NCBI GenBank assembly: GCA_024336345.1
Contig: JANFOG010000002.1
Location: 744,001 to 808,000, forward strand
Length of the DNA stretch: 64,000 nucleotides
Direction: 5' to 3'
Source: Mariannaea sp. PMI_226
Lineage: Eukaryota; Ascomycota; Sordariomycetes; Hypocreales; Nectriaceae
In this document: in pieces, positions 36,564 through 49,587 of the stretch
How positions within the stretch are numbered: position 1 is the first letter of the stretch
Layout: the number at the start of each line of letters is the position of its first letter
The notes under the pieces: generated by a model
Told to the model about the DNA's origin: nothing
The model's database searches: none
What the model saw: only the letters and a program-made list of their open reading frames with translations
Translations under genes and position numbers: made by a program

Positions 36564-39257
36564 GATACTTTTTGATAGTAGGTGTTCTCAGGAGACGGGT
36601 GTTTTCTTTTTTGTTGAGATGGTAGCGGGGAAGGTCGGTTTCTGAAGATGCAGAGGATAAATCTCCCTTTTCCCCCTCTTTCTTCTTTCTCAGCTGCAGT
36701 TATTAATTTAATGTGTAACCTCGTTGAGGCTTTTGCTCGACAATGCGATGGGCGGATGGGCTCCGTGACTCCGCGAGTGGATTTTGCGGGGACGTGTTAT
36801 CGGTCTGGCGCGGGGCGAGGAAGAAGCGATCTTTAGAGTATCACGACCAAAAAGGCTTTCGTTTCTTTCAAAGTTCCTTTTTTTTTCCGTTCTGCGCAGT
36901 AGTATTTTTTCGCAAAAAAAAGCTGCTGCTATTATTTTATCAGTTTCTTTATTCTAATGAATCAACGCGACCAGCAGAGCATGTCTTTTCAGGCCAAGAT
37001 ATTACCTCTTATACATGTAGAAAAAAAAAGTGGCGGCGACATGAACGGCGCCGAGTCCGGGATTGGCGGGCCTCAAATCCGGCCGGTCATTCATCCATCT
37101 CCACCGTATCTCTCGGGACCTTGCATGACAGGCAAACTAAAAAATGCAAAAAAGCATTGGAAAATATTATTACCGTAATCTTTTCAACAATGCGTCCCTC
37201 CCACGTCCGGTCCAGAAGCAGGCTCCCGCCGTCGGATGTTTCTCCCGGAGGGGGCGGGGGGGGAGAAGGGACGGGGACTCGAGGAGAGACATACATGACG
37301 CGCGTGAGTGGGAAGTAATGTCGACACCCTTGCCCTGTTCAGCGTCCCTGTGCTGTGCTCTGCTGTAGGGTATTGTACTATGTATGTAATGTAGGTATAA
37401 TATGAGAACAATTGCCTGCATGGTGTTTCATATTATTATGTAGCTGGCTAGGTCTGACCATAGCTGACGGGGGTTTATGTTTTTTTTTAAAGTAGTATGC
37501 AAGTTTATCAGGATATTCGTACACGAGAAGGAAAAATGTAATGGAAAGTGAGAGGCCCAAAGCTCAGATAGGGGAAAGGAAAAATAAGAAGGGAAAAAAT
37601 CTCTCACTTGCATATTCCATGCTTCCGGCCCTGTCATGAGCCAATCGACTGTGACCAACAAGCAAGCAAATACCATCGTAAAGACCAGGCAACACCGTCT
37701 TCAATGCTACACTTGCTTCATTTCATAATCGCACCGTAACGTACCATACGCCCGGTCATTGATCCGAAGGGGAATGTGGCGTCACAGCGTGCGTTTTGTG
37801 ATTATTTTAACTACGTATATCTTGTATGTACAGATGAATTACTTGCCGTGTCGTCCCTGAGGCACTGTAGTTTAGGGTAATCTGTACACTCTTGGGGGTA
37901 ATCCAGAGAGGTAACTCGGGTAAAGTAAGTAATAAAAGTACAAAAAAAAAAATAAGGATAAAAATTTCTTTCAAGCTTCCTCTCCTGTAAGATCACCCCG
38001 TCCCAAACTGTCGGGACCGGGAAAGACGTAATTGAGTGACGCGATTGGGGGAAAGGGAGGGGATGGGGGAGCCTGTCTCAGTCAACCTGAGACCAGTGAG
38101 ACGCTTCCTCCGCAGGGCATCGAGGCGTGTCTCTACGAAATTTGCTAGTTTGCACAAAGAGGAATGGAGAAAAGGTACATATTACGTACATATTTATGTT
38201 AATGCAAGCATTATAAAAAAAGGGCAACATGAGCAGGCATCTATGCTCTAACTGACAGAAGCAGGAAGCGAAACAGAATGAAGGATATCAACCTTGATGA
38301 ATTGGATTCTCACAGTAAAAAAGGATCCAGTCTATAATTAACTAGGCTGATCCCTCGTAGCGGTGTTTTCCTGGGCCTGACGTAATGAATAACAGTATTT
38401 GCATATCGGTAACCAAGCAAACAATCTTCGTTCAGTACTGCTGCGCGCAAAGCTACAATATTTTCAGCGTCTACTTCTGCTATATAAGAGTAGGGGAAAA
38501 AAAAAACTAACCCATTCGCTTGCTAATCTGGCTCACTCGTATCATTATTGTAATTGTAAATATATATACTGAAGGTAGATCTACTCTCGTATTTGCTCCT
38601 TTACTCACGGTGCGTAGCTCGTCCTGTTCCTGAGTCAAAAACCACCATAGTACATCTGTACTCCGTACGTAGGTACCTATTCAAACAAGCGATCATCTCC
38701 TCCCGGGCCAAGAAGCCGTCCATCCGACTATTCCCTCCCCCTTCCTCTTCCCCCCAGCAGTGCGCAAGGGACCCAGCAACAGAGCCCAGGGCGAACTTTA
38801 CAGTGCCTACCTACATACCGCCATTTGAGCTCCAGTCTCCCGTCTCAAGCCTTTCCTAGGGCAGGTTAGGTATTCGCTCTTCTAAAAAAAAAAAAAAAAA
38901 AACCTCAGCCCGTCCCCCAGACTTCATGTAATCAATCATCAGGCTTGATACATGTCGTATCGCGGCTGTTACATCATCTGTGCTACATGACCATCCAAAA
39001 TGAATGCCTGCCTGTCAACATCGCACATTTCCCTTTTTAATCACTGCACGTGGCACTGAGACCATGTGAGTGTCAGTGTGAGTGTGTATGTACGTATATT
39101 ATGTCTGCTTGGGTTCAACCGCTATTGGTACAAGTGTACATGGAAAATAAAATAAAAATAAACGTCACTACATGATGAATCATCTCAGCTCCTTTCACTC
39201 GATTCCCGGGTGGATAAGATGAATGTCATAAACTCAGAGTTGAATGATTCGAACAAG

Positions 39258-39313
<56 letters not shown>

Positions 39314-42300
39314 CTTTTTCTCTCTTACGCCCCCCTCAATGCTAATTTGGATGAAAAGGAGAAGGGAGAAAAAAGACAGAGGATAAAACCTCCGTAGTGA
39401 TTCTCTCACCACCAACTTCATCAACGGCACACAGGACTCATCAATTGGGCTTCAAAAGTGGAAAATCCGGTCCGAAATACCTAAAGAAGCTACATTTTGA
39501 TAACTTTACGAAGTTGAGCAGAAAGTGAAAACAGCAAGAGCCGCAGGAAATACACCATCAGGCTTTGGATCCCGTATTATTGTCCAGCTTGCAAACTTGG
39601 CCGCCAGCTACATAAATTAGTTTCACAATAACAGGCTTTTTCTTGGCTTACGATGCCCCCTGATCACAATACTGGATCGTTCAATCATTCATAGGGCTAA
39701 CGCCTCTCGAAGCTTCAGATCTAAACTTCAATGTATCAAGAATCCTCTAGCGCAAACATGGCTGCCGTCATATTCTCAGGCACGGCCACGGACATCACTA
39801 TCGGAGGACTCATTAGGTCGTCATCGGGCAGCAACACCACCATCATCATTCCGCAGAATATCGCCCACCTTCTCGAAGGGAGGCACAAGCGCGCATACAC
39901 ATTGGCAACCAGGTGGACAACGCAGCAAATGACAGCTCAACTCGCAGTGGCCGCATGTGCGCAGGATCGGGAAAGCGCGAGCTCACCCTGACAAGACACA
40001 CACCGCCATGCCATGCTGTCATGCTTCAAAGAGCAGCCTGCATCAGCGCGCAAGGCGGACGAAGCAGGTAGATGAACCGTTGGGTGACGGCTTTCGTGGA
40101 CGAGACCTGCATACCCAACTCTGCACACACCACACATGCACTTGGCAGCACCTCCGTCCATCACTGGCGTTTGCTGGGTCGGTGTGTACAGCGATGCAAA
40201 AGAGGGGAGCCTGCATGAACAGGCCACGGCCCCCTCCCGGCGAACGATGGCAGCACAGACAATGTATGAGCGTGTGTGTGTGCAAGTCTCGGCGTGCTTA
40301 TGTCTTCTTAGAGGAGTAGTGCCGGTACTCAAGTCTGCCAGGGTGTGAGCCAGCACATCACCACCATGAGCAGGAAGAAAAAAAAAAAAAAAAAAAGAGG
40401 ACTCGACAGGGCAGGGCTTATTAGTTGCAGGACGCAAATGCATGCCATAGGCACATCTGTATCCGGACCGTCCTCGTTAGCTAGTTCCAGCAACAGCTTG
40501 CCCTGACCGATGGAATGGGAGCCTTGGTCACGGGAGGTCAAGCGGTCCATGATCGCCAGTGCTAGACAAGGGTGAGTCGTTTGCGCGGCCACCGCCCAGG
40601 CGTCTCGAAGCGGTCGGATGAGCGGTGGGGGTTGAGCAAGCGTGTAGGAAGCAGGGCGAGAGGGGACCTGTTAGACAGCAAAAGATATCTCGTCTCACTG
40701 GGGATGAGACCTAATGAGCAGAAGGGAAAACATGGAGATGCTTTTTTTTCTCTTTAATTTTTTGTTAGTCCCCTTTCTGGCTGGACCATGGCTAACAGCG
40801 GCTGTATACGAATAACAGTAATAAACTTGGCAAGGTAGCATGATCGTTTGAAATAACCCCTGGCTCAATTAATGAAGTACAGGAACATCAGTGTGCACGG
40901 GAGAGAAGGAGTAATTAGCTGGGGTGAGATACGCACATCGTACTCACTCTGTACGCATACTGTATCGAAATTTCCGCCCAAAGTACTCCGCACATGGCCA
41001 AGGAACTCTGGGACGAACAGTGCCCAATTACTAGGGACGGGCCGGTCTAAAGACTGGGAGGAATGTGCGTGTGACGGCTCGATTTGGATCCCGCCCAACG
41101 CTGCAATTGGCAACGCACCTTATTAAACAGGACATGTAAAATTGTTCCGACACAGTACGAGTCCCGCACACAGGGATCTGGCCTGTTCACTTCCAGAGAT
41201 TGCTTATTTTATTACCGTCATCTCTCTCGTCTCATCTGCGTCCCAGCCGAGAATGCTCTGGGGCGAAGCCTGGTTCACCAAGGCCGGTCCTGTCGAATTA
41301 CACAGTAGCAAGTATTAAGGCCTAGGAGGTACGTCAGTGTCCGGTACAAAAGTAGTACTTTTATTTTCACTACCTTCTTTGCCCGCAATGTTGACATACT
41401 CGGTTCTTTTCAAATGATTTCGATCCTAACTCACATTCTGGCCGGATCTCTGAAACGGTCACGCCGTCGATAACTTATCCAAGTGCCATTCATGGTACTC
41501 AAAGTTATCCCTTTCGTAAGGACAGCGGGGCTTGGGCATCGTTAGCTGTACAATCCTGTGCCGTACATAGTACTTCCCGCCCAAGATTTGGCACCCACGC
41601 TTGTCATCCGCCAGTTGTCCGTCTCCACCAACATCACCTCCAGTGAGTCCTGTACTTCATTCGGCGATGAGGAAAAAGATTCACGGCGCTAACCCGCCTA
41701 GTTTAATGTGCATGCCAGACGGAAACTGGGTCCAACTCTTATTCTTAGTTAGTATGTCTAGGCCTGCGGCAGCATGAGTGCCAAAACGCGCACCGTCCCG
41801 TCGCTGGCTTTACAATAACGCAAACTGCGGCTGGACTTCGAGTTAGGGTAGCTAAACGTACCTTTGGTGTGACAATGGCAATAAGCCGCCTTTAGTCGAG
41901 CAATCGGGGCCATATTCCCATTGTTACCGCCCCCAACCCATGCTAATTTCCTTGCCCTGAAAGCTTCATTTCCTTGTCAGCTCGTGACCGGCTGCCGGGT
42001 AGCAACCTCGTTCTCACACCTCGGTTCGGCCAGTAAAGCCACTTACACCTTCGCCACATGTCGAGTAGCGCCCCAAGGTCGTCAGGCTGGTCACTGACCA
42101 GAGGGGACGGAAGACGTGGGCTACCCAAAGCCAGCATGTCCCCTCGCACATCATGTGGCCAACCAAAATGAGGCCAAACGTTGTCACAAGTAGTTCGTTC
42201 AATTGACAGTTCTTTATTCGGGGAATTGATTGGCAATGCCTACCATGGGCTGATCCCGCGCGGCCTCCAATTAGTCTATAGTCTGCATGATGTAAGGAGA

Positions 42301-45300
42301 AGGCCTCTTCTTTGCTGTACCACGCGCAGCTGTACGGGTGCCATGCCACGAGGAATCGCGCAAACACAGACGTAATGACCTTGTACCTCCTTAAAAGGAA
42401 AAAAAAATCTTCCTAGCTTCGCTCCGACCATTGCATGGGAACGGGCGTCTTGGTGCCAGCAATAAGTTTTCCTGCAAGACTCGTCGCAGTGGCTTGGCAC
42501 AAATGTTGTGGGCTGCATATTCTGTGTATTGACATTGGCGGGCCTTGCAGCGCTCAACTGGGGTACTCCCCCAGCCAGTCCCTTGTTCATGCATGCTCAA
42601 CATCGATGGCGAGCTATCAGGTCGTGGTAAACTTTTTTCGGGCCTCATTGGCCATCAATGCACACGCCCCTCCCTTCGAGCCAGGTTGCGGCGTATCACC
42701 GCTGTGATGAGGTGGAGAGAATACAAGGTCGAGCGGAGAGCCTGATGGTTGAGGCGAAGCTTCTGCTGCAAGACACGTGCGCCAACCTCATCGCACATGG
42801 CCATGCATAGGGATTCCCTGCCAGTCTAGCTGGATGGTGGAGGCTGCGACCAAAGATCCAGAATGTGCACGCATGTTCGAAGTGTAACATAAGATCGAAA
42901 CGGTCGGTTCGTAGAGAGAGCCACAAGTCAGGTCATTTTTTTTTAGCCACATGAACTTGAGAAGAGATGCACAGCGTGAATGGAGTGAATGACGCCGCGA
43001 GATGCATAGAGCGAGACTTCCGGAGTTTCTTGTAGAAGATGGAAGAGAGGGCCATAGCGAGTTAACTATGCATCTTTGGGTGTACTCCAACATGCTATTG
43101 GTGTGCATGGGGTTTCCACCACAAACTGGCTCAGTTCGTCAGTTCTCGATGAATCTCTCGTTCCTGCACATCATGATTACAAGTTTCTCTAATTGTTTCT
43201 ACCAAGATCCCTGTCTGTTATGATGAAATCATTTGCCGTGCACTTGGAGAGCCAGCTTTTGGTGTCTGGATGGGGAACGTTAGGGAGAAAAAGTAAATCC
43301 TCCTTCGGTCATGTACGTTGTGCTTCGTCTGCATTTTGCAGCGGCAGGCAATCAAGGGACGCCCCAACTTACCTACCTTAGCTTAGCATCATAAGGAAAC
43401 ACGGCACAGAGCAGTAAATTCGAACACAACAAGGATGGCAGTATGGGGGTTGCTGGCTTTCCCGCATGAGGCGCGGGAGATTGATGCGTTGTCTTCGGTA
43501 TGTCCTTCGGAGCTCGCAGATGAGGTGTGGGAAAGGCTCCGTTTCCAGGTTGCTTGTATTGTCAGGGCATCTGGGATGATTCGACCGGTTGTCCTGCTTC
43601 TCTGCTGTACCTGCCTTGCCAGTCAGTGTAGGTGCCTTATGTACCTACCTCTATGCAAGTGCTGGCTCTCGGATATCAATCTTGGTAGGGTAGGCACACA
43701 GGGAGGGATGAAGAGGGGGGGGGGGCATGTGAGTAATTAAAGCACCACCTTCTCGCAAATGGAATCTAGGACCATTCTTGGGCGCTTCGGATTCCTACTA
43801 ATTGCTACGTAGTACTCCATTTGGACGTAGCACGACAACAGACGCGGTATATACCATTACGGGCATAAGTAAATACCTACCTACCTCTTTCTGCAGTATA
43901 GGTAGATACGAATGCACCTGTGAGTTAGGCAGCCTTGTTTCATACTAATACTAGGTTTAACGCAGTTCTTGCCTTCCGACTTTGAGGTACCTATATAATT
44001 CAATGCCTGTTATTGACCCAAGTATGAGGCAGTCTAGGTAGTCAAACTTGTCGGGCTAATGAGGTAGGCACCAAAGGAGGGAAGGGTCCGCCTCCTCGTC
44101 ATTGCAGGTAGCCCGCTGAGACCAAAACTAGAACCCGACTCATCAAAGCGCATCTCGCTCCTCCCTCCGTCTCCTGTCAACGCAACCTCCTGCATCAAAC
44201 ATGTGAATACTTCTGTGGACCCGGACTTCCCAAACGCCCGATTGCAAAGTCAACATCTCACAACATTCATCGAACAAGGTAGGCACCAACGTCGCGTGAC
44301 TTCGCGTTGTCTTCCTGACGACCAGATCAAGTAGCTCATGACGTACCGGTGTACCCAGTCCTCTGCCCGAATTGGGGAGGGCGCACGGGTACCGTATACA
44401 TACCAATCAATCAATCATGACCCTGGCAGCCCCAAAATATGTGTCTTTCTTTTTTCCTCATTCCTGGAACAACAACAGCCCCAAACCTAAAAGGACCGTA
44501 ATCAAATCTACACTACAGTTCTTACTTGAGCCGAAGTTGTTACATGCTAGAAATAGTTTTCTCTTGTATGCAAGCTTACGCCCCGACGAATAAATAATAT
44601 GGTGAGGATTCAGAACAAGCGATAGTCGATTGATAATGTACTGTGCACACCGTCACCGCCATGTGGGTAGCATTTGTTCCATCCATAATACTATGTAATT
44701 AATCGCTAAAACAAGACGCGGGATTGATTGACAATGACCACGCAGCACGCCGGCCAGCCAGCCTTCTTGTGTATCCAGCCCTTTCCAGCTTACTACCTCC
44801 AGAACCTGAGGTACCTCGTCACCGACGCCATACTTCGCCAGGTCACAACTACCAATGCGTCATTCCCCCCTCCACATCCTGGTTTTCGGGCTCGTGCTTC
44901 TAGAGGGGAGCATCATGTACTCTGCTTGGGAGACCTACCATCCATTCTACAGTGAGGATGTTGCCGTTGACTGTTGGCTCCCTTCGACGCGCATCCATCC
45001 AGATTCGGGCAGAGTGAATACAATCAACACTGCTCGCTCTGCATGGTCAACAGCCCAACCCAGCAAGGCAACGAACCGAAGCAGATCAAAAAGGTTACTC
45101 ATCACCAGTCGCTTCGTGAACAGGGGTAGAACCCAGCCATCGCCCACTCACATCACTCCGGCCGTCTGGGTGGACTGGGGTCCGGTCAGCAAATCAGCAT
45201 CAGCGGAGCCACCCAAACCCACGGAGGCGGAGCGCACCGCGGCGATCTTTCTGTCCTTCCATCTTCCCCTTAGGTGCTACGTACCTTGTCTAAAGAGGTG

Positions 45301-47236
45301 GCTTGCTGCTCGCAAGTTTTGTCGTCTCTTCTCTCTTCTTCAAGGCGACACCATTGTCTTTCTTTGCTTTTTATGCTTCCCGACAAGACGGTCATTTTGG
45401 GGATCCCAGCACCTCTAACCCTCTTCAACTTAGAACATGCCCACATCTGCATCGCGCCAACAAAGTCTCATACTGCATGACTGGGTTACGCTCCCGTTCA
45501 GGAGTGAGGTGTTGGCAGCCGTCCCCTTGGACAGAGTACGTTCTGACGACACCGAACTTTTGGACGTGTGCCAGCCAGCCTCGTGTATGTGGGCTAATGG
45601 GTTGGCGTTATGTCTGTCACCGAGCTCTGTGCCCTGACCCACGGCCAGCACAGCGCGCCGCGAGCGCCCCCGGGTCTGTTGAGTCTTTTGGGGACGCCCG
45701 TTGACCGCCTCTAACCCTCGCTCCCCAATCCCTTGGAGCAGCCGGCCTCAAGCCTAGGGGTATGGGGCGGTGTCCAGCTGCAAGGGCGCTAGTGAGTCTG
45801 CATGGTTTGGTGACGGCACAGGGCTTGCCTGGTGCTGGTTTCGGTGGTGGCCTGGCCTCGCATGGCGGGTATCCAACCCCTTGGTTCCGAGCGTCTAGCA
45901 CAAGCACGCATCGCTGGCTTGGTTGCTCAACATAACTCGTGCACACCGCAATCCGCACGAAGTGCAACAGGTTCATATTAATAAGCTGGGATGGAGACTT
46001 GGCATGGCACCGGCAGCAAGGTTCATTTGCAAAATTGAAATACTTCACTGAATGGGAGGGGGGAAACACACACGTACATGCAAATGCACACGTCCACACA
46101 CACAAAATGGGCGCCGGCATCTGTCGGGAGGAAGCTACAATTACATAGCTCCCCGTGTCTTCAAGGAAGCCCCAGAACCTCAAATCGCAAGCCAACCTAT
46201 CCTAAGCCCTGTTACGGACTTGGCGGCGCAGACTTCTGGGTGCGCATTCAACTTTGGGAGCATGGGCTAGTAGAGTATGGGGCGACACCCCTGGCATGTA
46301 CATCTGTATGTACACCCTCGCTGGCTCCTCGTTCCTGGTCGTGAAAATGACACCGGGTCGACACGTTGAAGGGGTGTCTGGCACTGATTCTCCAGCGTTG
46401 GCTAGGACCGCTCCGGCCCCGGCTCCTGCGCTCTAGCAAGGCCCTTGCCATGTTGTCGAAAGCACTAACTGATGGCAAGTCAGTGACTGAGCGGGACTTG
46501 ACTGACCCATGCCTTCGTCGATGCTCTCATTGTGCCAGGGGCCCCGCCCCTTTGGTGCTTGATAAGTGTGTCGGGGCGGGAGAAGCAATTATCTAAATGC
46601 TGCAGACGAAATACTCGTTCAGAAAAAAATAATTGCGGCAGTACCCATAAAGACCCAGCTAGGTCTCTTAACATTTCTTACTATACAAGGGTCCTGTTTG
46701 TTGACCAGTCGAGTGGCATCTTACATCATTTCGTCAGGTCCCAGCACTGACTTTGTTTCGTTCGTCTTCTTTTCTACTTTTTGACACTTCCTTTTCCTTT
46801 TCCTGTTCTTGCACACGCCTCACGAGTCCAAGGCTGCCCAATCCTCACCGACCTTGTTTTGCGTCTTACCGGCTCCTACCAATAGCCTGTCTCGTTGGAC
46901 TGTAGCCTTCAGCGCCATTCGCCTTACTCCAGTTCCTCCAGCTAGCTCTTTCTGTCGCTCACCCCAACTCGAAGACGTTTTAACTCGGCAGCAAAAATTG
47001 GTGTCTGGGGACGCTGGCAAGAACCCAATTGTTGGAATAACAGGGCGGGCGACTTTTCTTTGGCTGGTGATTCACCAATTCGCCGGTTGTTTCTGGAGCT
47101 CCACGCGTGGCTGGCCATTCACAACGACAAGGCTCATCATAGAGAGTCTGATTTGCCGGTCAGACTGCACCTCGATTTCACCCCTGTCACCAGCTACAGG
47201 TTGCCAGACATCCACTTACGTCGCTCGTCCCTTTTC
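36564..47236. other. Gene-poor intergenic region (10.7 kb)
   Basis: This lies between the divergent SMP-30 gene (-) and the bZIP gene (+). Frames of up to 192 codons occur, but their composition is erratic, they resemble no family, and no splice-joined product is convincing. Features seen: a CT repeat at 39261, A-runs near 37022, 37940 and 38885, TACCTACCTACC and related motifs at 43864-43910, single near-copies of TACGGAGTA (38659, 40983, 43806), and a C-poor G-run at 43720. The last part (46700-47236) has no ATG on + and could be a long bZIP 5' UTR. Confidence 0.5.
39261..39310. repeat. (CT)25 dinucleotide microsatellite
   Basis: Twenty-five uninterrupted CT units, followed by a T/C-rich tail to about 39325. 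It is the longest perfect dinucleotide run in the window. Confidence 0.95.
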
Positions 47237-47592
47237 ATGACAAGCTCCGTGAGCATCGACCTCTGCACTCCTTGTAAGCTCAACCTACTTCGTATCTGAG
47301 CCATCGTGGCGAACCCTTGCCGCGTCGGCTCAGCTGGTAGAATAGATCTACAGCCACTCGAGCCTCAGGATTCCAGATCTTTGGCAACGTCGACTCCTTT
47401 CTTCGGACATATCTTTCTCGCCCCCGGCGTGAGAAATCCAACATCCGTCATCTGGAGTTGCTGGAGCCTGGAGACTGCAGTCCACCACATTGCATTCAAG
47501 AGGCAGGCAATCTATTACATCGGGTTTAGATACCTCCTGCATTTTTTAACCTGATCTCCAAAACTTCCGCCATCTAATACAATTACGCCTCT

Positions 47593-49587
47593 TTGGGACT
47601 GTTTGGGTCAATCCCCAGCGAGTCCCAAGTAAACCACAACAACCTGGCGGCACACCCGGCAAGCCTGTGGCCACAGGCACAAATTACCCAAGGCAGCCCA
47701 AGTTCTGCCGCAACCGACTCAACCGGCACAACTCCTGAATCGCCAAGGACGCCGTCATCTCCCACTTGGCCGCCCCAGAACTTCTCTCTTAAAGGGTCCT
47801 CTACCACCAAGGACATTAGCCAACCGTCATTGACTGCAGTTGGGGAGGGTCGATGTTCCGGTCCTGGCGGCCACGATCTCGAAGGCGATCAGGTCCCGAT
47901 GTCACAGGGCAGACCTGCGTCTCACCATGCCCCACGCCGCTCAAGGTCTCCTCTCGACAATGATCAGGTCTCACCTTCCTCTACTCGATACGGAAGATCC
48001 GGCAGTGGTGATATCCGGCAGAACATAGTTGGAGTGCCTCACACGAATGGTGATAGTAGAACTCCTCTAGTTGCACCGAGGACCCTAGGTGTTCACAACA
48101 TCCTCAACCCCCCCGAGCCCCATCGTCTGGCTTCTGGCGCTATCAACCACCCACAAACAACCAGAGCTCCAGAGGCTGAAATTTTAACTTCAACTCCTGG
48201 TCCCTTACCTGCGGCTCGGGCCTTTGTAACAGGTCAGCCCGCTTCGATATCGCTTCCTGGCACGCCAGTTGGGACATTGACGCCTCTGGGCGGGCCAGGT
48301 TCCGAACGGAACTCGCCTACCTCTACATTCCCATTTCCTGCTATGAATAACCCAAGGAAGAAACTCAGCCCAAAACCTCCAAGATCAATGAGTCTCAGTC
48401 ACGGGCAAGCATCTCATGGTACAGATCATCGTCAAACTCCGTCGCTTCCCAGTATGGCTCCTACGAAACGTCCTTACGAGCGCGAGGGTAACGAGGAGCA
48501 TCGATCGCAGCTCCCTCGACTACACCACTCTTTGGCAATGCCGCCAGGGCCTGTTACCGGGGTTCCTCCTTCTACAAGGGCACTCACTCAACCGATAGTG
48601 CAGTCCCCAGGTCCCCATGGCCCTCCTTCTAACCTAGCCCCTACGAGCATGCCTGGTCGACATCAACCTCAGCCGATGCCTGCGCAAGCTCCACTGCCTC
48701 CTAGCATGCCTCCTAGTAGATCATATACTCCTGCGCCTCCTGTCTCGGAGGGTGGTTCACCGTGGTCTGAAATAATGCGTCGTCATGGTCTTGGGGGTGG
48801 TATGGCTGGCGGTGAGGCACAACAAGCATACATGACACTCCCCGGAAGTGATACCCCTATCCCTGTGCAAGTAGATTATTCGCAGGCATCAAAGAAGGCA
48901 GACGAGAAAAGACAGCGTAATGCAGTGGCCTCAACAAGACACCGGAGGAAAAAGAAAATTATGCTAGAGGAAAATACCAAGCAATTACAGGAGCTACGAG
49001 ATGAAAGAAGGCAACTCGAGATCAAGATGGAGGAGATAGCTCAACAGCGAGACTGGTATCGAGATGAGCGAAGGAGATTGAGAGAGATTGTAGCTCAAAC
49101 ACCAGGGATAAGCCATCTGGCTGGCCGACCACAGAGTCCCGCGTCGATCAGGAGTGGTTCATTTGCAGAGCGAAGCCCCCTGATGGGTGGCCCTCAATCT
49201 CACATGCCATCACCACAGATCAGCTTGAGCGAATTGCCATCAGGCGAACGACCGGCACAACGTCGAAGAACGGACGACCGCCCCGAATTCTCCATGCCGG
49301 TATTTGGCACTCCCGTGGGAGGCCATCCAAATGTGTCTCCAAGTCCGCTGCCACCATTGCAAGCACCCGCATATGGTGTTCCATCACGGCCTACGTCAGC
49401 GACTTCGTCGTCAGGAGGTGATAGACTCCCTCTACCTCCCTTACGAGCAATGGAAAATCACCCACCACCGCCGGCAGGACCAGGGCAAGTTCAGGAACAG
49501 GACCCCAGAACTGGCCAATGGGTCACAGTACAGCCACGAGCTCCTGACGCGGGGTGGGCAACCCGGAGGCATGAAGGTCCGCGATGA
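47593..49587 (+). CDS. bZIP transcription factor
   Basis: The main exon is open from a stop at 47575 to TGA at 49585-49587. The basic region (about residues 436-455 of this frame, EKRQRNAVASTRHRRKKK) fits the bZIP signature N-x7-R. Leucine-zipper heptads follow (LEENTKQLQELRDERRQLEI), then RDWYRDERRRLREIVAQTP. The rest is Pro/Ser-rich and disordered, as expected for fungal activators. There is no ATG before 47899 (MSQGRPAS), yet codons before it look protein-like, so a spliced first exon is likely. The only upstream ATG within 900 bp is at 47237 (MTSS). A donor GTGAGC at 47249 and an acceptor ending at 47622 would join in phase (374-nt intron), while CCCCAG at 47618 is a better-looking acceptor but out of phase with it. 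The 5' end is therefore unsettled. Targets are unknown. Confidence 0.85.
   Translation: MGLFGSIPSESQVNHNNLAAHPASLWPQAQITQGSPSSAATDSTGTTPESPRTPSSPTWPPQNFSLKGSSTTKDISQPSLTAVGEGRCSGPGGHDLEGDQVPMSQGRPASHHAPRRSRSPLDNDQVSPSSTRYGRSGSGDIRQNIVGVPHTNGDSRTPLVAPRTLGVHNILNPPEPHRLASGAINHPQTTRAPEAEILTSTPGPLPAARAFVTGQPASISLPGTPVGTLTPLGGPGSERNSPTSTFPFPAMNNPRKKLSPKPPRSMSLSHGQASHGTDHRQTPSLPSMAPTKRPYEREGNEEHRSQLPRLHHSLAMPPGPVTGVPPSTRALTQPIVQSPGPHGPPSNLAPTSMPGRHQPQPMPAQAPLPPSMPPSRSYTPAPPVSEGGSPWSEIMRRHGLGGGMAGGEAQQAYMTLPGSDTPIPVQVDYSQASKKADEKRQRNAVASTRHRRKKKIMLEENTKQLQELRDERRQLEIKMEEIAQQRDWYRDERRRLREIVAQTPGISHLAGRPQSPASIRSGSFAERSPLMGGPQSHMPSPQISLSELPSGERPAQRRRTDDRPEFSMPVFGTPVGGHPNVSPSPLPPLQAPAYGVPSRPTSATSSSGGDRLPLPPLRAMENHPPPPAGPGQVQEQDPRTGQWVTVQPRAPDAGWATRRHEGPR

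Noticed and set aside
44855..45418. 187-codon + strand frame
   Set aside because: No motif or family likeness, and no plausible neighbouring exons.
45617..46195. 192-codon - strand frame
   Set aside because: Erratic composition rich in Cys, Pro and Arg, no motif, and overlapped by equally open frames on the other strand.
47318..47350. tRNA-like A box (GGCTCAGCTGGTAGA)
   Set aside because: No matching B box or acceptor stem within 100 bp.
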